From Streptococcus salivarius (lineage in GTDB: Bacteria > Bacillota > Bacilli > Lactobacillales > Streptococcaceae): a stretch of DNA of 64,000 nucleotides. Of the stretch, positions 18,638 through 26,570 are shown piece by piece. The stretch lies in assembly GCF_000785515.1 (NCBI RefSeq), contig NZ_CP009913.1, forward strand, positions 958,001 to 1,022,000, in the 5' to 3' direction. Made by a program: the position numbers and the translations under genes. Every line of letters begins with the position of its first letter. Positions within the stretch are counted from its first letter, which is position 1. The notes beneath the pieces were generated by a model. That model searched no databases and had not been told where the DNA came from. It saw only the letters and a program-made list of their open reading frames with translations.

Positions 18638-18675
18638 GCAATTCAATGGCTTGAGGCTCTTTTGTCCTCAGGTCA

Positions 18676-18685
18676 TTTTTGTTAT
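18676..18685 (+). promoter_or_regulatory. Extended -10 promoter of the chorismate mutase-clcF pair
   Basis: TTGTTATAAT provides TGN-TATAAT about 28 nt before the ATG. A weak hairpin (TTGAGG / CCTCAG) just upstream may end the ClC transcript. Confidence 0.5.
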
Positions 18686-18711
18686 AATGGAGAGAAAAAA
18701 AGGAGGTCAGT

Positions 18712-18984
18712 ATGGACTTAAATGAGATTCGCCAACAGATTGATACCGTTGATAATGAGATTGTGGCTTTGTTGGAAGAACGTATGAAATTGGTAACTCG
18801 AGTAAGTGCTTATAAACAACGCACTGGAAAGGCGATTTATGATCCCGAACGAGAGCAAGCCTTGCTAGACAAAGTAGACGCTAGTGTTCTTAATCCCGAA
18901 TATAAAGAAGCTATCGTCGCTAGTTTCGCGGATATTATGAAGCATTCACGTACTTATCAAGCAAGTAAGTTAGAAGAAAAGTAG
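18712..18984 (+). CDS. Chorismate mutase, AroQ class
   Basis: This 90-residue all-helical monofunctional chorismate mutase converts chorismate to prephenate for Phe and Tyr synthesis. The family N-terminus LNEIRQQIDTVDNEIVALL with catalytic Arg, and the KQRTGKAIYDPEREQ segment, are both present. Start: strong AAAGGAGGTC. It is followed only 9 nt later by the fluoride-type CLC gene, an operon with no obvious metabolic logic. Confidence 0.92.
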   Translation: MDLNEIRQQIDTVDNEIVALLEERMKLVTRVSAYKQRTGKAIYDPEREQALLDKVDASVLNPEYKEAIVASFADIMKHSRTYQASKLEEK

Positions 18985-18993
18985 GCCTCTAGG

Positions 18994-20220
18994 ATGAAAG
19001 TAAGACAATTAAGTGATAGTCAAGGTCTTTCTTACTTACATTTAGTAATGTTAAGTCTTTATGCAATCTTGTTAGGGGTACTGGTTGGACTGATTGATGC
19101 TATTTTTGGGCGCGTGCTGATAGGACTCTCGGAATTTCGTGACCACCATCTCTTTTATCTAGTCCCGGCACTTCCTTTGGCTAGTCTTTTGATAGTTTAC
19201 CTTTACCAAAAGTTTGGGGGTAAGGCGGCACAAGGAATGGGCTTGATTTTCAAGGTTGGACATAATGAGGAGGATCAAGTCCCCCTAAGGTTAATTCCAC
19301 TGGTGACTGTAACCACATGGCTGACCCACCTTTTCGGGGGTTCTGCAGGTCGTGAGGGAGTTGCTGTACAGCTGGGGGCCACAGTTTCTCATGCTTTTAG
19401 TCGCTATTTTAAGCTCCCGAATGCTTCACGTATTTTCTTGACCATGGGTATGGCAGCTGGTTTTGGAGGACTCTTCCAAACACCAATTGCTGCGACCTTC
19501 TTTGCGCTTGAGGTCTTGACCCTAGGACAGTTAAGTCTGCCAATCTTGGTACCGACTCTTATTGCATCTTTTGTGGCGAGTACGACAAGCCATCTCTTAG
19601 GTCTTGAAAAATTTAGCCACTTTGTATCTGAAAGTTTAACTATTGACCTTGGGACGTTTATTAAGTTAGCTCTTTTAGGTCTGGCCTTTGGTCTAGCAGG
19701 AAATCTCTTTGCTTTTCTCTTGTCACTAGCTAAAAAGAAAGTAGCAAGTCTGCTCCCAAATCCTTATTATCGTGTTCTCTTAGGAAGTGTCGTCTTAACC
19801 TGTCTTCTTTTGATTTTGTGGAAGGGACGTTATACAGGTCTTGGAACGAATTTGATTGCTTTAAGTGTTGGTGGTGGGACCATTTATCCATTGGATTGGC
19901 TCTTGAAATTGCTCTTGACCGTCTTTACCTTATCTCTTGGTTTCCAAGGAGGAGAAGTAACCCCTTTGTTTGCTATCGGAGCAAGTCTTGGTGCTGTTCT
20001 AGCACCAGTTCTAGGACTTCCAATTCCACTTGTAGCAGGTCTTGGCTATTTGTCTGTCTTTGGTAGCAGTACCAATACCCTTTTAGCACCTATTTTCATT
20101 GGCGTTGAAGTCTTTGGTCCCGCTAATGCACTCCCTTATGCGATTGTCATGGCTTTTGCTTATCTCATTAATCATAAGACGAGCATTTATGGACAACAAA
20201 AAATGCTAGAAATGCAATAA
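18994..20220 (+). CDS. CLC-F-type fluoride/proton antiporter
   Basis: This 408-residue membrane protein of the ClC fold lacks the chloride motif GSGIP; the equivalent segment reads GMGLI with Met82. The gating Glu is Glu121 (GREGV), a further Glu is Glu321 (GGEVTP), and a C-terminal Tyr is Tyr399 (TSIYG). This Met/Glu/Glu/Tyr set matches that known for fluoride-exporting CLC-F proteins, at closely similar spacing to the Enterococcus protein as I recall it. It exports fluoride using the proton gradient. No fluoride riboswitch is seen upstream; it is cotranscribed with chorismate mutase. Confidence 0.82.
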   Translation: MKVRQLSDSQGLSYLHLVMLSLYAILLGVLVGLIDAIFGRVLIGLSEFRDHHLFYLVPALPLASLLIVYLYQKFGGKAAQGMGLIFKVGHNEEDQVPLRLIPLVTVTTWLTHLFGGSAGREGVAVQLGATVSHAFSRYFKLPNASRIFLTMGMAAGFGGLFQTPIAATFFALEVLTLGQLSLPILVPTLIASFVASTTSHLLGLEKFSHFVSESLTIDLGTFIKLALLGLAFGLAGNLFAFLLSLAKKKVASLLPNPYYRVLLGSVVLTCLLLILWKGRYTGLGTNLIALSVGGGTIYPLDWLLKLLLTVFTLSLGFQGGEVTPLFAIGASLGAVLAPVLGLPIPLVAGLGYLSVFGSSTNTLLAPIFIGVEVFGPANALPYAIVMAFAYLINHKTSIYGQQKMLEMQ

Positions 20221-20225
20221 GATAC

Positions 20226-20254
20226 TAGACATCCTGATAATTTTTTGATAAAAT
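20226..20254 (+). promoter_or_regulatory. Promoter of rplS
   Basis: TAGACA (20226-20231), a 17-nt spacer and extended -10 TGATAAAAT (-10 at 20249-20254). Confidence 0.6.
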
Positions 20255-20261
20255 ACTAAGA

Positions 20262-20345
20262 GTGTGTAATGGACACACAAAAATAACGGCTAATCCGCTG
20301 AGACACAGAGGTTGCTCTTAAGATTAGTAAGATAGGAGTATATAA
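20262..20345 (+). ncRNA. Structured rplS leader (L19-leader-like)
   Basis: Two helices precede rplS: GTGTGT/ACACAC (20262-20267 with 20273-20278) and CTAATC/GATTAG (20290-20295 with 20322-20327), the latter closing just before the GGAG site. The position and layout suit the Firmicute L19 leader, which lets L19 repress its own translation. A covariance-model search would be needed to confirm. Confidence 0.55.
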
Positions 20346-20347
20346 AA

Positions 20348-20695
20348 ATGAATCCATTGATCCAAAGTTTGACAGAAGGTCAACTTCGTACTGACATCCC
20401 ATCATTCCGTCCTGGTGACACTGTTCGCGTTCACGCGAAAGTTGTCGAAGGAACTCGCGAACGTATCCAGATTTTTGAAGGTGTAGTTATTTCACGCAAA
20501 GGTCAAGGGATCTCAGAAATGTACACAGTTCGTAAAATTTCAAGCGGTATCGGTGTAGAACGTACTTTCCCAATCCACACTCCACGTGTTGAAAAGATTG
20601 AAGTTGTACGCTACGGTAAAGTCCGCCGTGCTAAACTTTACTACTTGCGTGCTTTGCAAGGTAAAGCTGCACGTATCAAAGAAATCCGTAAATAA
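20348..20695 (+). CDS. rplS: Ribosomal protein L19
   Basis: This 115-residue large-subunit protein lies at the 30S-50S interface. Family segments [36 protein letters not shown] and the Lys/Arg-rich C-terminus [20 protein letters not shown] are all present. It is monocistronic, with its own promoter, structured leader and terminator, and a tRNA gene follows. Confidence 0.97.
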   Translation: MNPLIQSLTEGQLRTDIPSFRPGDTVRVHAKVVEGTRERIQIFEGVVISRKGQGISEMYTVRKISSGIGVERTFPIHTPRVEKIEVVRYGKVRRAKLYYLRALQGKAARIKEIRK

Positions 20696-20711
20696 TTTAC
20701 AGATTTCACAT

Positions 20712-20740
20712 AAAAAATCTGTCCTCGTGGCAGATTTTTT
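20712..20740 (+). terminator. Terminator after rplS
   Basis: AAAAAATCTG / CAGATTTTTT hairpin, 17 nt after the stop. Confidence 0.85.
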
Positions 20741-20745
20741 CATAA

Positions 20746-20817
20746 GTCCTCTTAGTTAAATGGATATAACAACTCCCTCCTAAGGAGTCGTTGCTGGTTC
20801 GATTCCGGCAGGGGACA
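20746..20817 (+). tRNA. tRNA-Arg (anticodon CCT)
   Basis: A 72-nt cloverleaf: acceptor GTCCTCT with AGGGGAC, anticodon stem ACTCC/GGAGT with loop CTCCTAA (anticodon CCT, reading AGG), T-arm GCTGG TTCGATT CCGGC, and discriminator A. The CCA end is not encoded. It sits 5 nt after the rplS terminator. Its 3' end is a plausible integration target, but no integrase is found nearby. Confidence 0.93.
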
Positions 20818-20943
20818 TTTTTAAGCCTTTAACCATGCGGTTTTAAAGCATTTTGTCCACATTTGTTTTATCGCTATGTTCTTTTTGGGTTTGTAACGAA
20901 AAGGTTTTAAGCTAGTTTCCAAAATTTAAGCTAAATGTATTTG

Positions 20944-20972
20944 ACGCCTATTGAATTATAGGTGTTTTTTTG
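20944..20972 (+). terminator. Terminator downstream of the tRNA gene
   Basis: ACGCCTAT / ATAGGTGT stem followed by seven T residues. The 20818-20943 stretch between it and the tRNA has no open frame or feature I recognise. Confidence 0.75.
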
Positions 20973-20978
20973 ATATGC

Positions 20979-21014
20979 AAAACCCTAGTCAGGATTAGTC
21001 CTAACTAGGGTTTC
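20979..21014 (-). terminator. Strong hairpin terminator of the minus-strand exported protein
   Basis: AAACCCTAGT / ACTAGGGTTT with inner AGGA/TCCT around a TTAG loop; read on the minus strand it lies 40 nt past the stop. It probably works in both directions. Confidence 0.7.
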
Positions 21015-21053
21015 GGATAGAATACTAGTGATGTTAAGTATTCTGTTATCTCA

Positions 21054-21599
21054 TTAATTGGAATTGGCAGTTGTATCTGTGCTTGATGAAGCTTGTGGGT
21101 ACTCGTAAGGATTGTTATCAACGTCGTTAACCCACTCATTGCTCTGATCAGTTGAGCTTGCGTGATTGCTTCCTCCACCAGCACCTGCGGCGAAGGCTGC
21201 ATCGTGACCTCCACCGCCTCCTCCGTTAGTGGCATAGGAGCCATCTTCTGGTCCGCCCCAACCTCGTCCGCCTTCAGCAGGCTTGGACTTTTCTTGATTT
21301 CCATCTTGATGAGGTGTTTGGTTGTTTTGTTTTTGATTTGCTTCTTGAGCAGAAGGAGATGCTTGATGCTTATTTTTGTCTTTAGCATCCGTCTTATGAT
21401 CTTCCGTCGAAGTAGTAGTTGATGATTTAGTGTTCTCTTTTTTATGAGAAGAGCTTCTTTTTGATGAAAGGCTGTGAGAGATGTGATGCGTTTTTGCTGC
21501 TGGCTTTACAGGTTCTTTTAAATGTTTTGATAAAAAAACGAAGAGAAAGAAGAAAGCTAGCAAAGAGAAGGTGATGATATTATATTTTTTTCTTTTCAA
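21054..21599 (-). CDS. Orphan exported, low-complexity Gly-rich protein
   Basis: This 181-residue protein has a Lys-rich N-terminus and one hydrophobic helix (about residues 8-24), followed by a Ser/Thr/His/Lys-rich spacer. A Gly-rich core follows, with GGRGWGGPEDG and six consecutive Gly. The C-terminus is an acidic Asn/Asp/Tyr segment. I recognise no family. It is predicted to be secreted or membrane-tethered, with most of the chain disordered outside the cell. The composition differs from its neighbours and it sits beside a tRNA gene, so it may be accessory DNA. Confidence 0.7.
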   Translation of the reverse strand: MKRKKYNIITFSLLAFFFLFVFLSKHLKEPVKPAAKTHHISHSLSSKRSSSHKKENTKSSTTTSTEDHKTDAKDKNKHQASPSAQEANQKQNNQTPHQDGNQEKSKPAEGGRGWGGPEDGSYATNGGGGGGHDAAFAAGAGGGSNHASSTDQSNEWVNDVDNNPYEYPQASSSTDTTANSN

Positions 21600-21647
21600 A
21601 TTTGGCTCCGTTCCTAGTCATAGATGAAGAGTTAAAAATAACAGTAA

Positions 21648-21671
21648 AAAACCAGGTTTCCCTGGTTCTCA
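21648..21671 (-). terminator. Terminator of the DUF3042 gene
   Basis: On the minus strand GAACCAGG / CCTGGTTT is followed by T residues, a few nt after the stop codon. Confidence 0.75.
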
Positions 21672-21674
21672 TTA

Positions 21675-21851
21675 TTAGCGGCTTACACGACGACGAGCTG
21701 CTTTTTTACGGTTTTCTTCGATGAAAGCCAATTTCTTTTCTTCTGGTTCGATAATGGTTTTCTTAACTGCGAAGACAGCACCTGCTACAGTAGCAGCAGT
21801 TCCGATAACGCCAGTAGCGACACCTTTAGCGAATGAATGTTTTTTAGCCAT
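21675..21851 (-). CDS. DUF3042 family protein
   Basis: This 58-residue protein starts [20 protein letters not shown], with a single hydrophobic segment followed by [14 protein letters not shown] and a basic C-terminus ([11 protein letters not shown]). This is the pattern of DUF3042, a short conserved Lactobacillales family of unknown function, probably membrane-associated. Start: GGAGGATAGTCTC before the ATG on the minus strand. It is divergent from miaA, with overlapping AT-rich promoters between them. Confidence 0.85.
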   Translation of the reverse strand: MAKKHSFAKGVATGVIGTAATVAGAVFAVKKTIIEPEEKKLAFIEENRKKAARRRVSR

Positions 21852-21926
21852 GAGACTATCCTCCGTATATGTTATAATATGCTTATATTATCTAAAAAAA
21901 TATCTAGAATAGCAAGTGAAAACATT

Positions 21927-22838
21927 ATGAAAACCAAACTTATTGTAGTAGCTGGTCCTACTGCTGTGGGAAAAACAGCGCTTGGAATTGAATTGGCCAA
22001 GCGTTTTAATGGCGAAATTATTTCAGGAGATAGCCAGCAGGTTTACCGACAATTGAATATAGGAACCGCCAAGGCCACTCCTGAAGAGCAAGCGGCAGCA
22101 GTGCACCATCTGATTGATGTTCGCGATGTTGATGAGACCTATTCAGCTTATGATTTTGTGGCAGAGGCAGAGGCTGCCATTACAGATATCGTTAGTCGTG
22201 GTAAGCTGCCTATTGTAGTAGGAGGAACAGGTCTCTATTTACAAAGTCTCCTAGAAGGGTATCACCTAGGGGGACAGGTAGATCAGGAGCAGGTTTTAGC
22301 CTATCGCTCGGAATTAGAGCAATTATCTGATCAGGAACTTTTTGAAAAAATTGATCGCTTAGGTATTGAGATTAAAGAGATTAACCGTCGTCGTGCTATT
22401 AGAGCACTTGAGCTTCATCGTTTTTCGGAGAATCTTGAAAATACTGAGACGACTTATGATCCCTTTCTTATCGGATTAGATGATGAACGTTCCTTAATCT
22501 ATGACCGAATTAATACACGAGTAGACAAGATGGTTGAACATGGTCTCTTGGAAGAGGCTAAGTGGCTGTACGATAATTATCCTGATGCCCAATCAGCTCG
22601 TGGTATAGGCTACAAGGAGTTGTTTCCTTATTTTGCTGGAAACCAAACCTTGAACGAAGCCTTGGAAAAACTCAAGCAAAATACGCGTCGATTTGCTAAA
22701 CGGCAATTAACCTGGTTCAGAAATCGAATGACTGTTAAGTTCTATCAGATTTCTAGTCCAGAATATCCTGAAAATGTCGTTCAAGATCTTGAATTATTTT
22801 TAAATGAAAGGGAAGGAGAAAAGGTAGGTCAATCTTAG
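21927..22838 (+). CDS. miaA: tRNA dimethylallyltransferase MiaA
   Basis: This 303-residue enzyme transfers the dimethylallyl group to A37 of tRNAs that read UNN codons. The P-loop GPTAVGKT (about 10-17), the [17 protein letters not shown] substrate loop, [10 protein letters not shown] and [17 protein letters not shown] are present. I start at 21927 because the P-loop then has its usual distance from the N-terminus. An in-frame ATG at 21837 would overlap the divergent gene and add an implausible 30 residues. The Shine-Dalgarno is weak. An extended -10 (TGTTATAAT, near 21868) lies upstream. Confidence 0.93.
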   Translation: MKTKLIVVAGPTAVGKTALGIELAKRFNGEIISGDSQQVYRQLNIGTAKATPEEQAAAVHHLIDVRDVDETYSAYDFVAEAEAAITDIVSRGKLPIVVGGTGLYLQSLLEGYHLGGQVDQEQVLAYRSELEQLSDQELFEKIDRLGIEIKEINRRRAIRALELHRFSENLENTETTYDPFLIGLDDERSLIYDRINTRVDKMVEHGLLEEAKWLYDNYPDAQSARGIGYKELFPYFAGNQTLNEALEKLKQNTRRFAKRQLTWFRNRMTVKFYQISSPEYPENVVQDLELFLNEREGEKVGQS

Positions 22839-22854
22839 TTTTAAGAACCAATCT

Positions 22855-22864
22855 TTGCTATAAT
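22855..22864 (+). promoter_or_regulatory. Extended -10 promoter implying a leaderless mRNA (fRMsr)
   Basis: TTTGCTATAAT: the -10 is at 22859-22864, only 7 nt before the ATG at 22872, so transcription should begin at or next to the start codon. No Shine-Dalgarno is present. Confidence 0.6.
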
Positions 22865-22871
22865 GGTAGTT

Positions 22872-23372
22872 ATGACTAACGAAGAAAAAAAATCAGCCTA
22901 TGAATTAATGCTAGCACAGGCTAAGGTGCTTTTTGCCAATGAAGACAATGCTTTGGCCAACTTTTCTAATGCCTCAGCTCTATTGAATACAACCCTGCCG
23001 AATTCTGTGTTTACAGGCTTCTACCTGATGGATAATGTTAAGAATGAGTTAATCCTTGGCCCTTTCCAAGGTAATGTTTCTTGTGTTCGAATTGCCCTAG
23101 GTAAGGGTGTTTGTGGTCAGTCTGCAGCAGAAAATAGAACTCTAATTGTCGAAGATGTCACCAAATACGCTAACTACATCGCTTGTGATTCCGCTGCTCG
23201 AAGTGAAATTGTTGTACCAATGGTCAAAGATGGCAAATTAGTTGGTGTTCTCGATTTGGATTCTCACCAAGTAGGAGACTATAACCAAGTAGACCAAGAT
23301 TATCTTGAAGCATTTGTCAAAATTTTACTTGAGAAAACCGAGCTTACATTTGGAATGTTTGAGGTAAACTAA
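22872..23372 (+). CDS. GAF-domain free methionine-(R)-sulfoxide reductase
   Basis: This single GAF domain of 166 residues reduces free Met-R-sulfoxide. The catalytic Cys pattern of fRMsr is visible ([18 protein letters not shown] and [17 protein letters not shown]). It is probably an antioxidant enzyme of the cytosol. An in-frame ATG at 22863 overlaps the -10 box, so 22872 is preferred as a leaderless start. Its stop shares one base with the dnaX start (TAATG), so the pair is translationally coupled. Confidence 0.88.
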   Translation: MTNEEKKSAYELMLAQAKVLFANEDNALANFSNASALLNTTLPNSVFTGFYLMDNVKNELILGPFQGNVSCVRIALGKGVCGQSAAENRTLIVEDVTKYANYIACDSAARSEIVVPMVKDGKLVGVLDLDSHQVGDYNQVDQDYLEAFVKILLEKTELTFGMFEVN

Positions 23373-25024
23373 TGTATCAAGCCTTATATCGTAAATACCG
23401 TAGTCAGACCTTTGGCGAAATGGTTGGTCAAAAAGTGATTTCAACCACGCTCAGACAGGCGGTAGAGTCGGGGAAAATCAGCCATGCCTATCTCTTTTCT
23501 GGGCCACGTGGTACCGGTAAAACCAGTGCAGCAAAAATCTTTGCCAAGGCTATGAACTGTCCTAATCAAGTTGATGGTGAGCCTTGTAATCACTGCGATA
23601 TTTGTCGCGATATTACAAACGGAAGTCTTGAAGATGTTATCGAGATTGATGCGGCTTCCAATAATGGTGTAGATGAGATTCGTGAGATTCGTGATAAGTC
23701 AACCTATGCCCCAAGTCGTGCGACTTACAAGGTCTATATTATCGACGAGGTTCACATGCTTTCGACAGGTGCCTTCAATGCTCTTTTGAAGACTTTGGAA
23801 GAACCAACTGAAAGTGTGGTCTTTATCCTAGCGACCACTGAATTACATAAGATTCCTGCAACCATCCTTTCTCGCGTTCAACGTTTTGAGTTTAAATCGA
23901 TCAAGCAGGGAGCTATTAAAGAGCATTTGGCTTCAATTCTGGAAAAAGAAGGATTGACCTTTGATGATGAGGCTTTGACCATTATTGCTCGTCGTGCGGA
24001 AGGTGGTATGCGTGATGCTTTGTCAATCTTAGACCAAGCACTGAGTCTGTCTCCTGACAATCATGTCAGCCAAGCCGTAGCTGAAGAAATCACTGGTTCT
24101 ATTGGTTTAACAGCCTTAGACAGTTTTGTCGCTAACGTTCGCAATCAAGAGACTACGCAAGCTTTATCAAATCTCGAAACTCTTTTTGATAATGGTAAGT
24201 CTATGAGCCGTTTTGCGACTGATCTCTTGGAGTATTTCCGTGACCTTTTGATTGTCAAAGCGGGCGGAGAGAACAGTCACCATAGTCCCCTTTTTGAGGA
24301 GAATCTTTCTCTGGAGCAAGACCGACTTTTCCAATTGATTGACTTGGTTACAAGTGCCTTGCCAGAAATTAAAACTGGAACACATCCTAAAATCTATGCG
24401 GAAATGCTGACTATAAAATTGTCAGAGACTCATACTCAGGTTTCACAAGAAATCCCAGGGAATTTACAAGAAGAGTTAGATAGTCTTCGTCGCGAGGTAG
24501 AAGGTCTACGTAAAGCTCTTAAAGAGGGCAAAGTCCAAGGAGAAGTAGCACCAACTCGAAAAGTCAAACCTGCTTATCAGTACAAGGTGGATCGTGAAAA
24601 GATTCTCACGATTATGCGTGAAACCATGGAAAATCCTCAGAAATCACGCCAGTGTCTGGATGCCCTAAAGGCAACTTGGCCTGAAATCTTGGATTCTATC
24701 AGCCCACAAAATAGGGCACTTTTGAATGGTTCCGAACCTGTACTGGCCAATCAGGAAAATGCTATTCTGGCATTTAATGCTGCCTTCAATGCTGAACAGG
24801 TTATGAAACGCAGTGATCTTAATGATATGTTTGGTAATATCATGAGTTCAGCTGCCGGTTTCTCACCAAATATTATGGCTGTTCCAAAAGCAGAATTTGA
24901 AAAACTCCGAACAGAATTTGCACGCAGTCTCAAATCCAAAGAAGAATTGGAAAAAGAAGATCGTGAAGAGTATATCCCTCAAGAACTCGAGTTTCTCTCT
25001 GATGTAGTAGAAATAGAGGACTAA
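23372..25024 (+). CDS. dnaX: DNA polymerase III subunit gamma/tau
   Basis: This 550-residue clamp-loader ATPase of the replisome has AAA+ Walker A SGPRGTGKTSAAK and a zinc module with Cys in CPNQVDGEPCNHCDIC. Walker B IIDEVHML and sensor 1 LATTELHKIPATILSR are also present. The C-terminal third holds a coiled-coil and the tau-specific region. No conserved slippery heptamer for a gamma form was noticed. It follows the fRMsr gene with a 1-nt overlap and ends at a strong terminator. Confidence 0.96.
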   Translation: MYQALYRKYRSQTFGEMVGQKVISTTLRQAVESGKISHAYLFSGPRGTGKTSAAKIFAKAMNCPNQVDGEPCNHCDICRDITNGSLEDVIEIDAASNNGVDEIREIRDKSTYAPSRATYKVYIIDEVHMLSTGAFNALLKTLEEPTESVVFILATTELHKIPATILSRVQRFEFKSIKQGAIKEHLASILEKEGLTFDDEALTIIARRAEGGMRDALSILDQALSLSPDNHVSQAVAEEITGSIGLTALDSFVANVRNQETTQALSNLETLFDNGKSMSRFATDLLEYFRDLLIVKAGGENSHHSPLFEENLSLEQDRLFQLIDLVTSALPEIKTGTHPKIYAEMLTIKLSETHTQVSQEIPGNLQEELDSLRREVEGLRKALKEGKVQGEVAPTRKVKPAYQYKVDREKILTIMRETMENPQKSRQCLDALKATWPEILDSISPQNRALLNGSEPVLANQENAILAFNAAFNAEQVMKRSDLNDMFGNIMSSAAGFSPNIMAVPKAEFEKLRTEFARSLKSKEELEKEDREEYIPQELEFLSDVVEIED

Positions 25025-25047
25025 AAAGGTCCACTGGACCTTTTTAG
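25023..25047 (+). terminator. Terminator after dnaX
   Basis: AAAAAGGTCC / GGACCTTTTT hairpin overlapping the stop codon. Confidence 0.85.
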
Positions 25048-25127
25048 GTCCGAGCCAAGAAACACAAAAGCGAGGCTGTCCAGTGTAATTTGATAGATTT
25101 CTGAAGCTGTTCCATCCGTGTAAAAAT

Positions 25128-25160
25128 GAAAAGAGCCTAGACTGCTTGTCCTAGGCTCTA
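25128..25160 (-). terminator. Terminator-like hairpin downstream of birA
   Basis: AGAGCCTAG / CTAGGCTCT is a perfect 9-bp stem; on the minus strand it is followed by TTTTCATTTTT, so it suits termination of birA transcripts that pass the converging small gene. Confidence 0.65.
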
Positions 25161-25174
25161 TCTATTGATATAAT
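25146..25174 (+). promoter_or_regulatory. Promoter of the small gene at 25181 (leaderless)
   Basis: TTGTCC (25146-25151), a 17-nt spacer and extended -10 TGATATAAT (-10 at 25169-25174), only 6 nt before the ATG. Confidence 0.65.
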
Positions 25175-25180
25175 AATCCT

Positions 25181-25366
25181 ATGATTCAACAAATTTTGTT
25201 TATTACGCTTGAAACTATTTTTGAAACGGTTTGTTTTAATTACAGTTTACAGCACGGCTATTACTTTTTTACCGCCTTTTTTGGGTATTTACTGTTTCGT
25301 CGTCTTTGGACAACCTATGTTGTTTCACGCATTGCGCGTGCAGCCGATAAGTCTACCAAGAAGTAA
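25181..25366 (+). CDS. Small membrane protein, DUF3272-like
   Basis: This 61-residue protein has two hydrophobic stretches (about residues 3-17 and 26-42) and a basic tail (RIARAADKSTKK). It resembles the streptococcal DUF3272 family, with no known function. The near-consensus promoter 6 nt upstream and the absence of a Shine-Dalgarno point to a leaderless mRNA. Its last 14 nt overlap the convergent birA end. The family call is tentative; reality as a gene is supported by promoter placement. Confidence 0.7.
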   Translation: MIQQILFITLETIFETVCFNYSLQHGYYFFTAFFGYLLFRRLWTTYVVSRIARAADKSTKK

Positions 25367-26291
25367 GGCTCACTTCGCCAGCGGTCAACCATTTTTCCTG
25401 ACCATCATCAGTAAGAACGAGAAGTTGGCCCTTATCGCCAATTTCCTTGGCAATACCAGTATAAGTCCTTCCAGCTTGTTCAAAGGTCACTTGTTTGTCT
25501 AAAACGAGGGACTTTTCTTTATAGACTTTGACCAAATCGCTAGTAGGAATAGTTAAAAAGAGTTTCCAAATTTCTGAAATGAGCTGGTTTCGAGTGATGC
25601 TTGGTTTTTCAGAAGTAAAAAGACTAGTAGCTTTATTAGCTAACTCTTCAGGAAAATCAGTGATTGAGAAGTTAAGCCCAACCCCGATAATGACATCTGT
25701 GATGCGACCAGATTCGATAGAACTAATGGCTTCGGTAAGGATACCAGCCATTTTTTTGTTGTTGAGGTAAATGTCATTAACCCATTTAATTTCTGTATTG
25801 ATTCCGGTTAGACGCTGGATAGCTTTGACAATAGCAGCGGCCGCCATCATCGTATAAGGAGGTAATTCCTCAAAATGACAGTTGGGCTTTAAGTGGATAC
25901 TCATGTAGATACCACCTTGTGGACTGGCAAAGAAGTGACGTTCAAATCGTCCTTTGGCTGCCTTTTGACTTGATGCCAGGTAAAGTGCAGGCGTCGGATT
26001 ATTCTTTTCCATGCCATGTTTAGCATCTAGTTGGGTAGAGTTAGAATCTGGATTAAAGTAGACTGGAATGTTGAGTTGCTTAGAGATGTCTTGAGGAAGA
26101 AGAATATCTCCCTTTTCTAAATAGTAGCCTTTCTTGCGGACACTGGTAATGTCAATTCCTTGTTCTTGAAGTGTTTGAATTGCCTTCCAAATGGCTGTCC
26201 GTGAGACACCAAGGCTTTTAGCAAAGCTCTCTCCCGTTACAAAGTCAGGACTCTTCGATAAGATGTCATAAACGTGTTCATAAGTTTTCAT
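25353..26291 (-). CDS. birA: Bifunctional biotin-protein ligase / biotin operon repressor
   Basis: This 312-residue protein has an N-terminal winged helix-turn-helix (GESFAKSLGVSRTAIWKAIQ, about residues 20-39). It also has a ligase domain with the biotin/AMP loop (SSQKAAKGRFERHF), EIKWVNDIYL and the GVGLNF segment, plus a C-terminal SH3-like domain. It attaches biotin to acceptor proteins such as the acetyl-CoA carboxylase carrier. The HTH suggests that it also represses biotin-uptake genes, none of which are in this window. The ATG is in an AT-rich region divergent from metK. Confidence 0.93.
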   Translation of the reverse strand: MKTYEHVYDILSKSPDFVTGESFAKSLGVSRTAIWKAIQTLQEQGIDITSVRKKGYYLEKGDILLPQDISKQLNIPVYFNPDSNSTQLDAKHGMEKNNPTPALYLASSQKAAKGRFERHFFASPQGGIYMSIHLKPNCHFEELPPYTMMAAAAIVKAIQRLTGINTEIKWVNDIYLNNKKMAGILTEAISSIESGRITDVIIGVGLNFSITDFPEELANKATSLFTSEKPSITRNQLISEIWKLFLTIPTSDLVKVYKEKSLVLDKQVTFEQAGRTYTGIAKEIGDKGQLLVLTDDGQEKWLTAGEVSLTSW

Positions 26292-26385
26292 ATCCTAAGT
26301 ATAATACAAAAGATGGTAAAATGCTCACTATAAATTATTGATAAGGCTTGATAATAAATAACTATATGACTAGACTGAAAAAACA

Positions 26386-26394
26386 TGATATAAT
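26386..26394 (+). promoter_or_regulatory. Promoter of metK
   Basis: Extended -10 TGATATAAT (-10 at 26389-26394) with a possible -35 TATGAC 18 nt upstream; it starts transcription just before the SMK box. Confidence 0.6.
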
Positions 26395-26408
26395 GGAAGG
26401 TAGTTATT

Positions 26409-26565
26409 AAGTCCCGATAAGGCAACAGTCATCCTAGAGTTGGCTGTTGGTTCTTTGTAACTTTTTAACGGCGTTTAGCTCTACCAGGAGCATAGCGTTT
26501 TACCTATTAGGAGACGGTTAAATCCGTGCTATCTAATACTATTTTTCATATTAAAAGGGGGACAT
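26409..26565 (+). promoter_or_regulatory. SMK-box (SAM-III) riboswitch of metK
   Basis: GTCCC (26411-26415) can pair with GGGAC (26559-26563), which is the metK Shine-Dalgarno region. CAACAG/CTGTTG (26423-26428 with 26444-26449) forms the second helix, and the conserved TTGTAAC is at 26455-26461. The layout is that of the SMK box of Lactobacillales, in which SAM binding hides the ribosome site. About 95 nt between TTGTAAC and the Shine-Dalgarno form an enlarged linker not present in the compact Enterococcus version. Confidence 0.78.
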
Positions 26566-26570
26566 TTTAT

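Noticed and set aside
18638..18711. Fluoride riboswitch before the chorismate mutase-fluoride antiporter pair
   Set aside because: The 73-nt gap shows only a weak hairpin and a promoter; the aptamer's conserved elements are not seen.
20818..21053. Integrated element or attachment site next to tRNA-Arg
   Set aside because: No integrase, no repeat of the tRNA 3' end and no element genes are found in the window.
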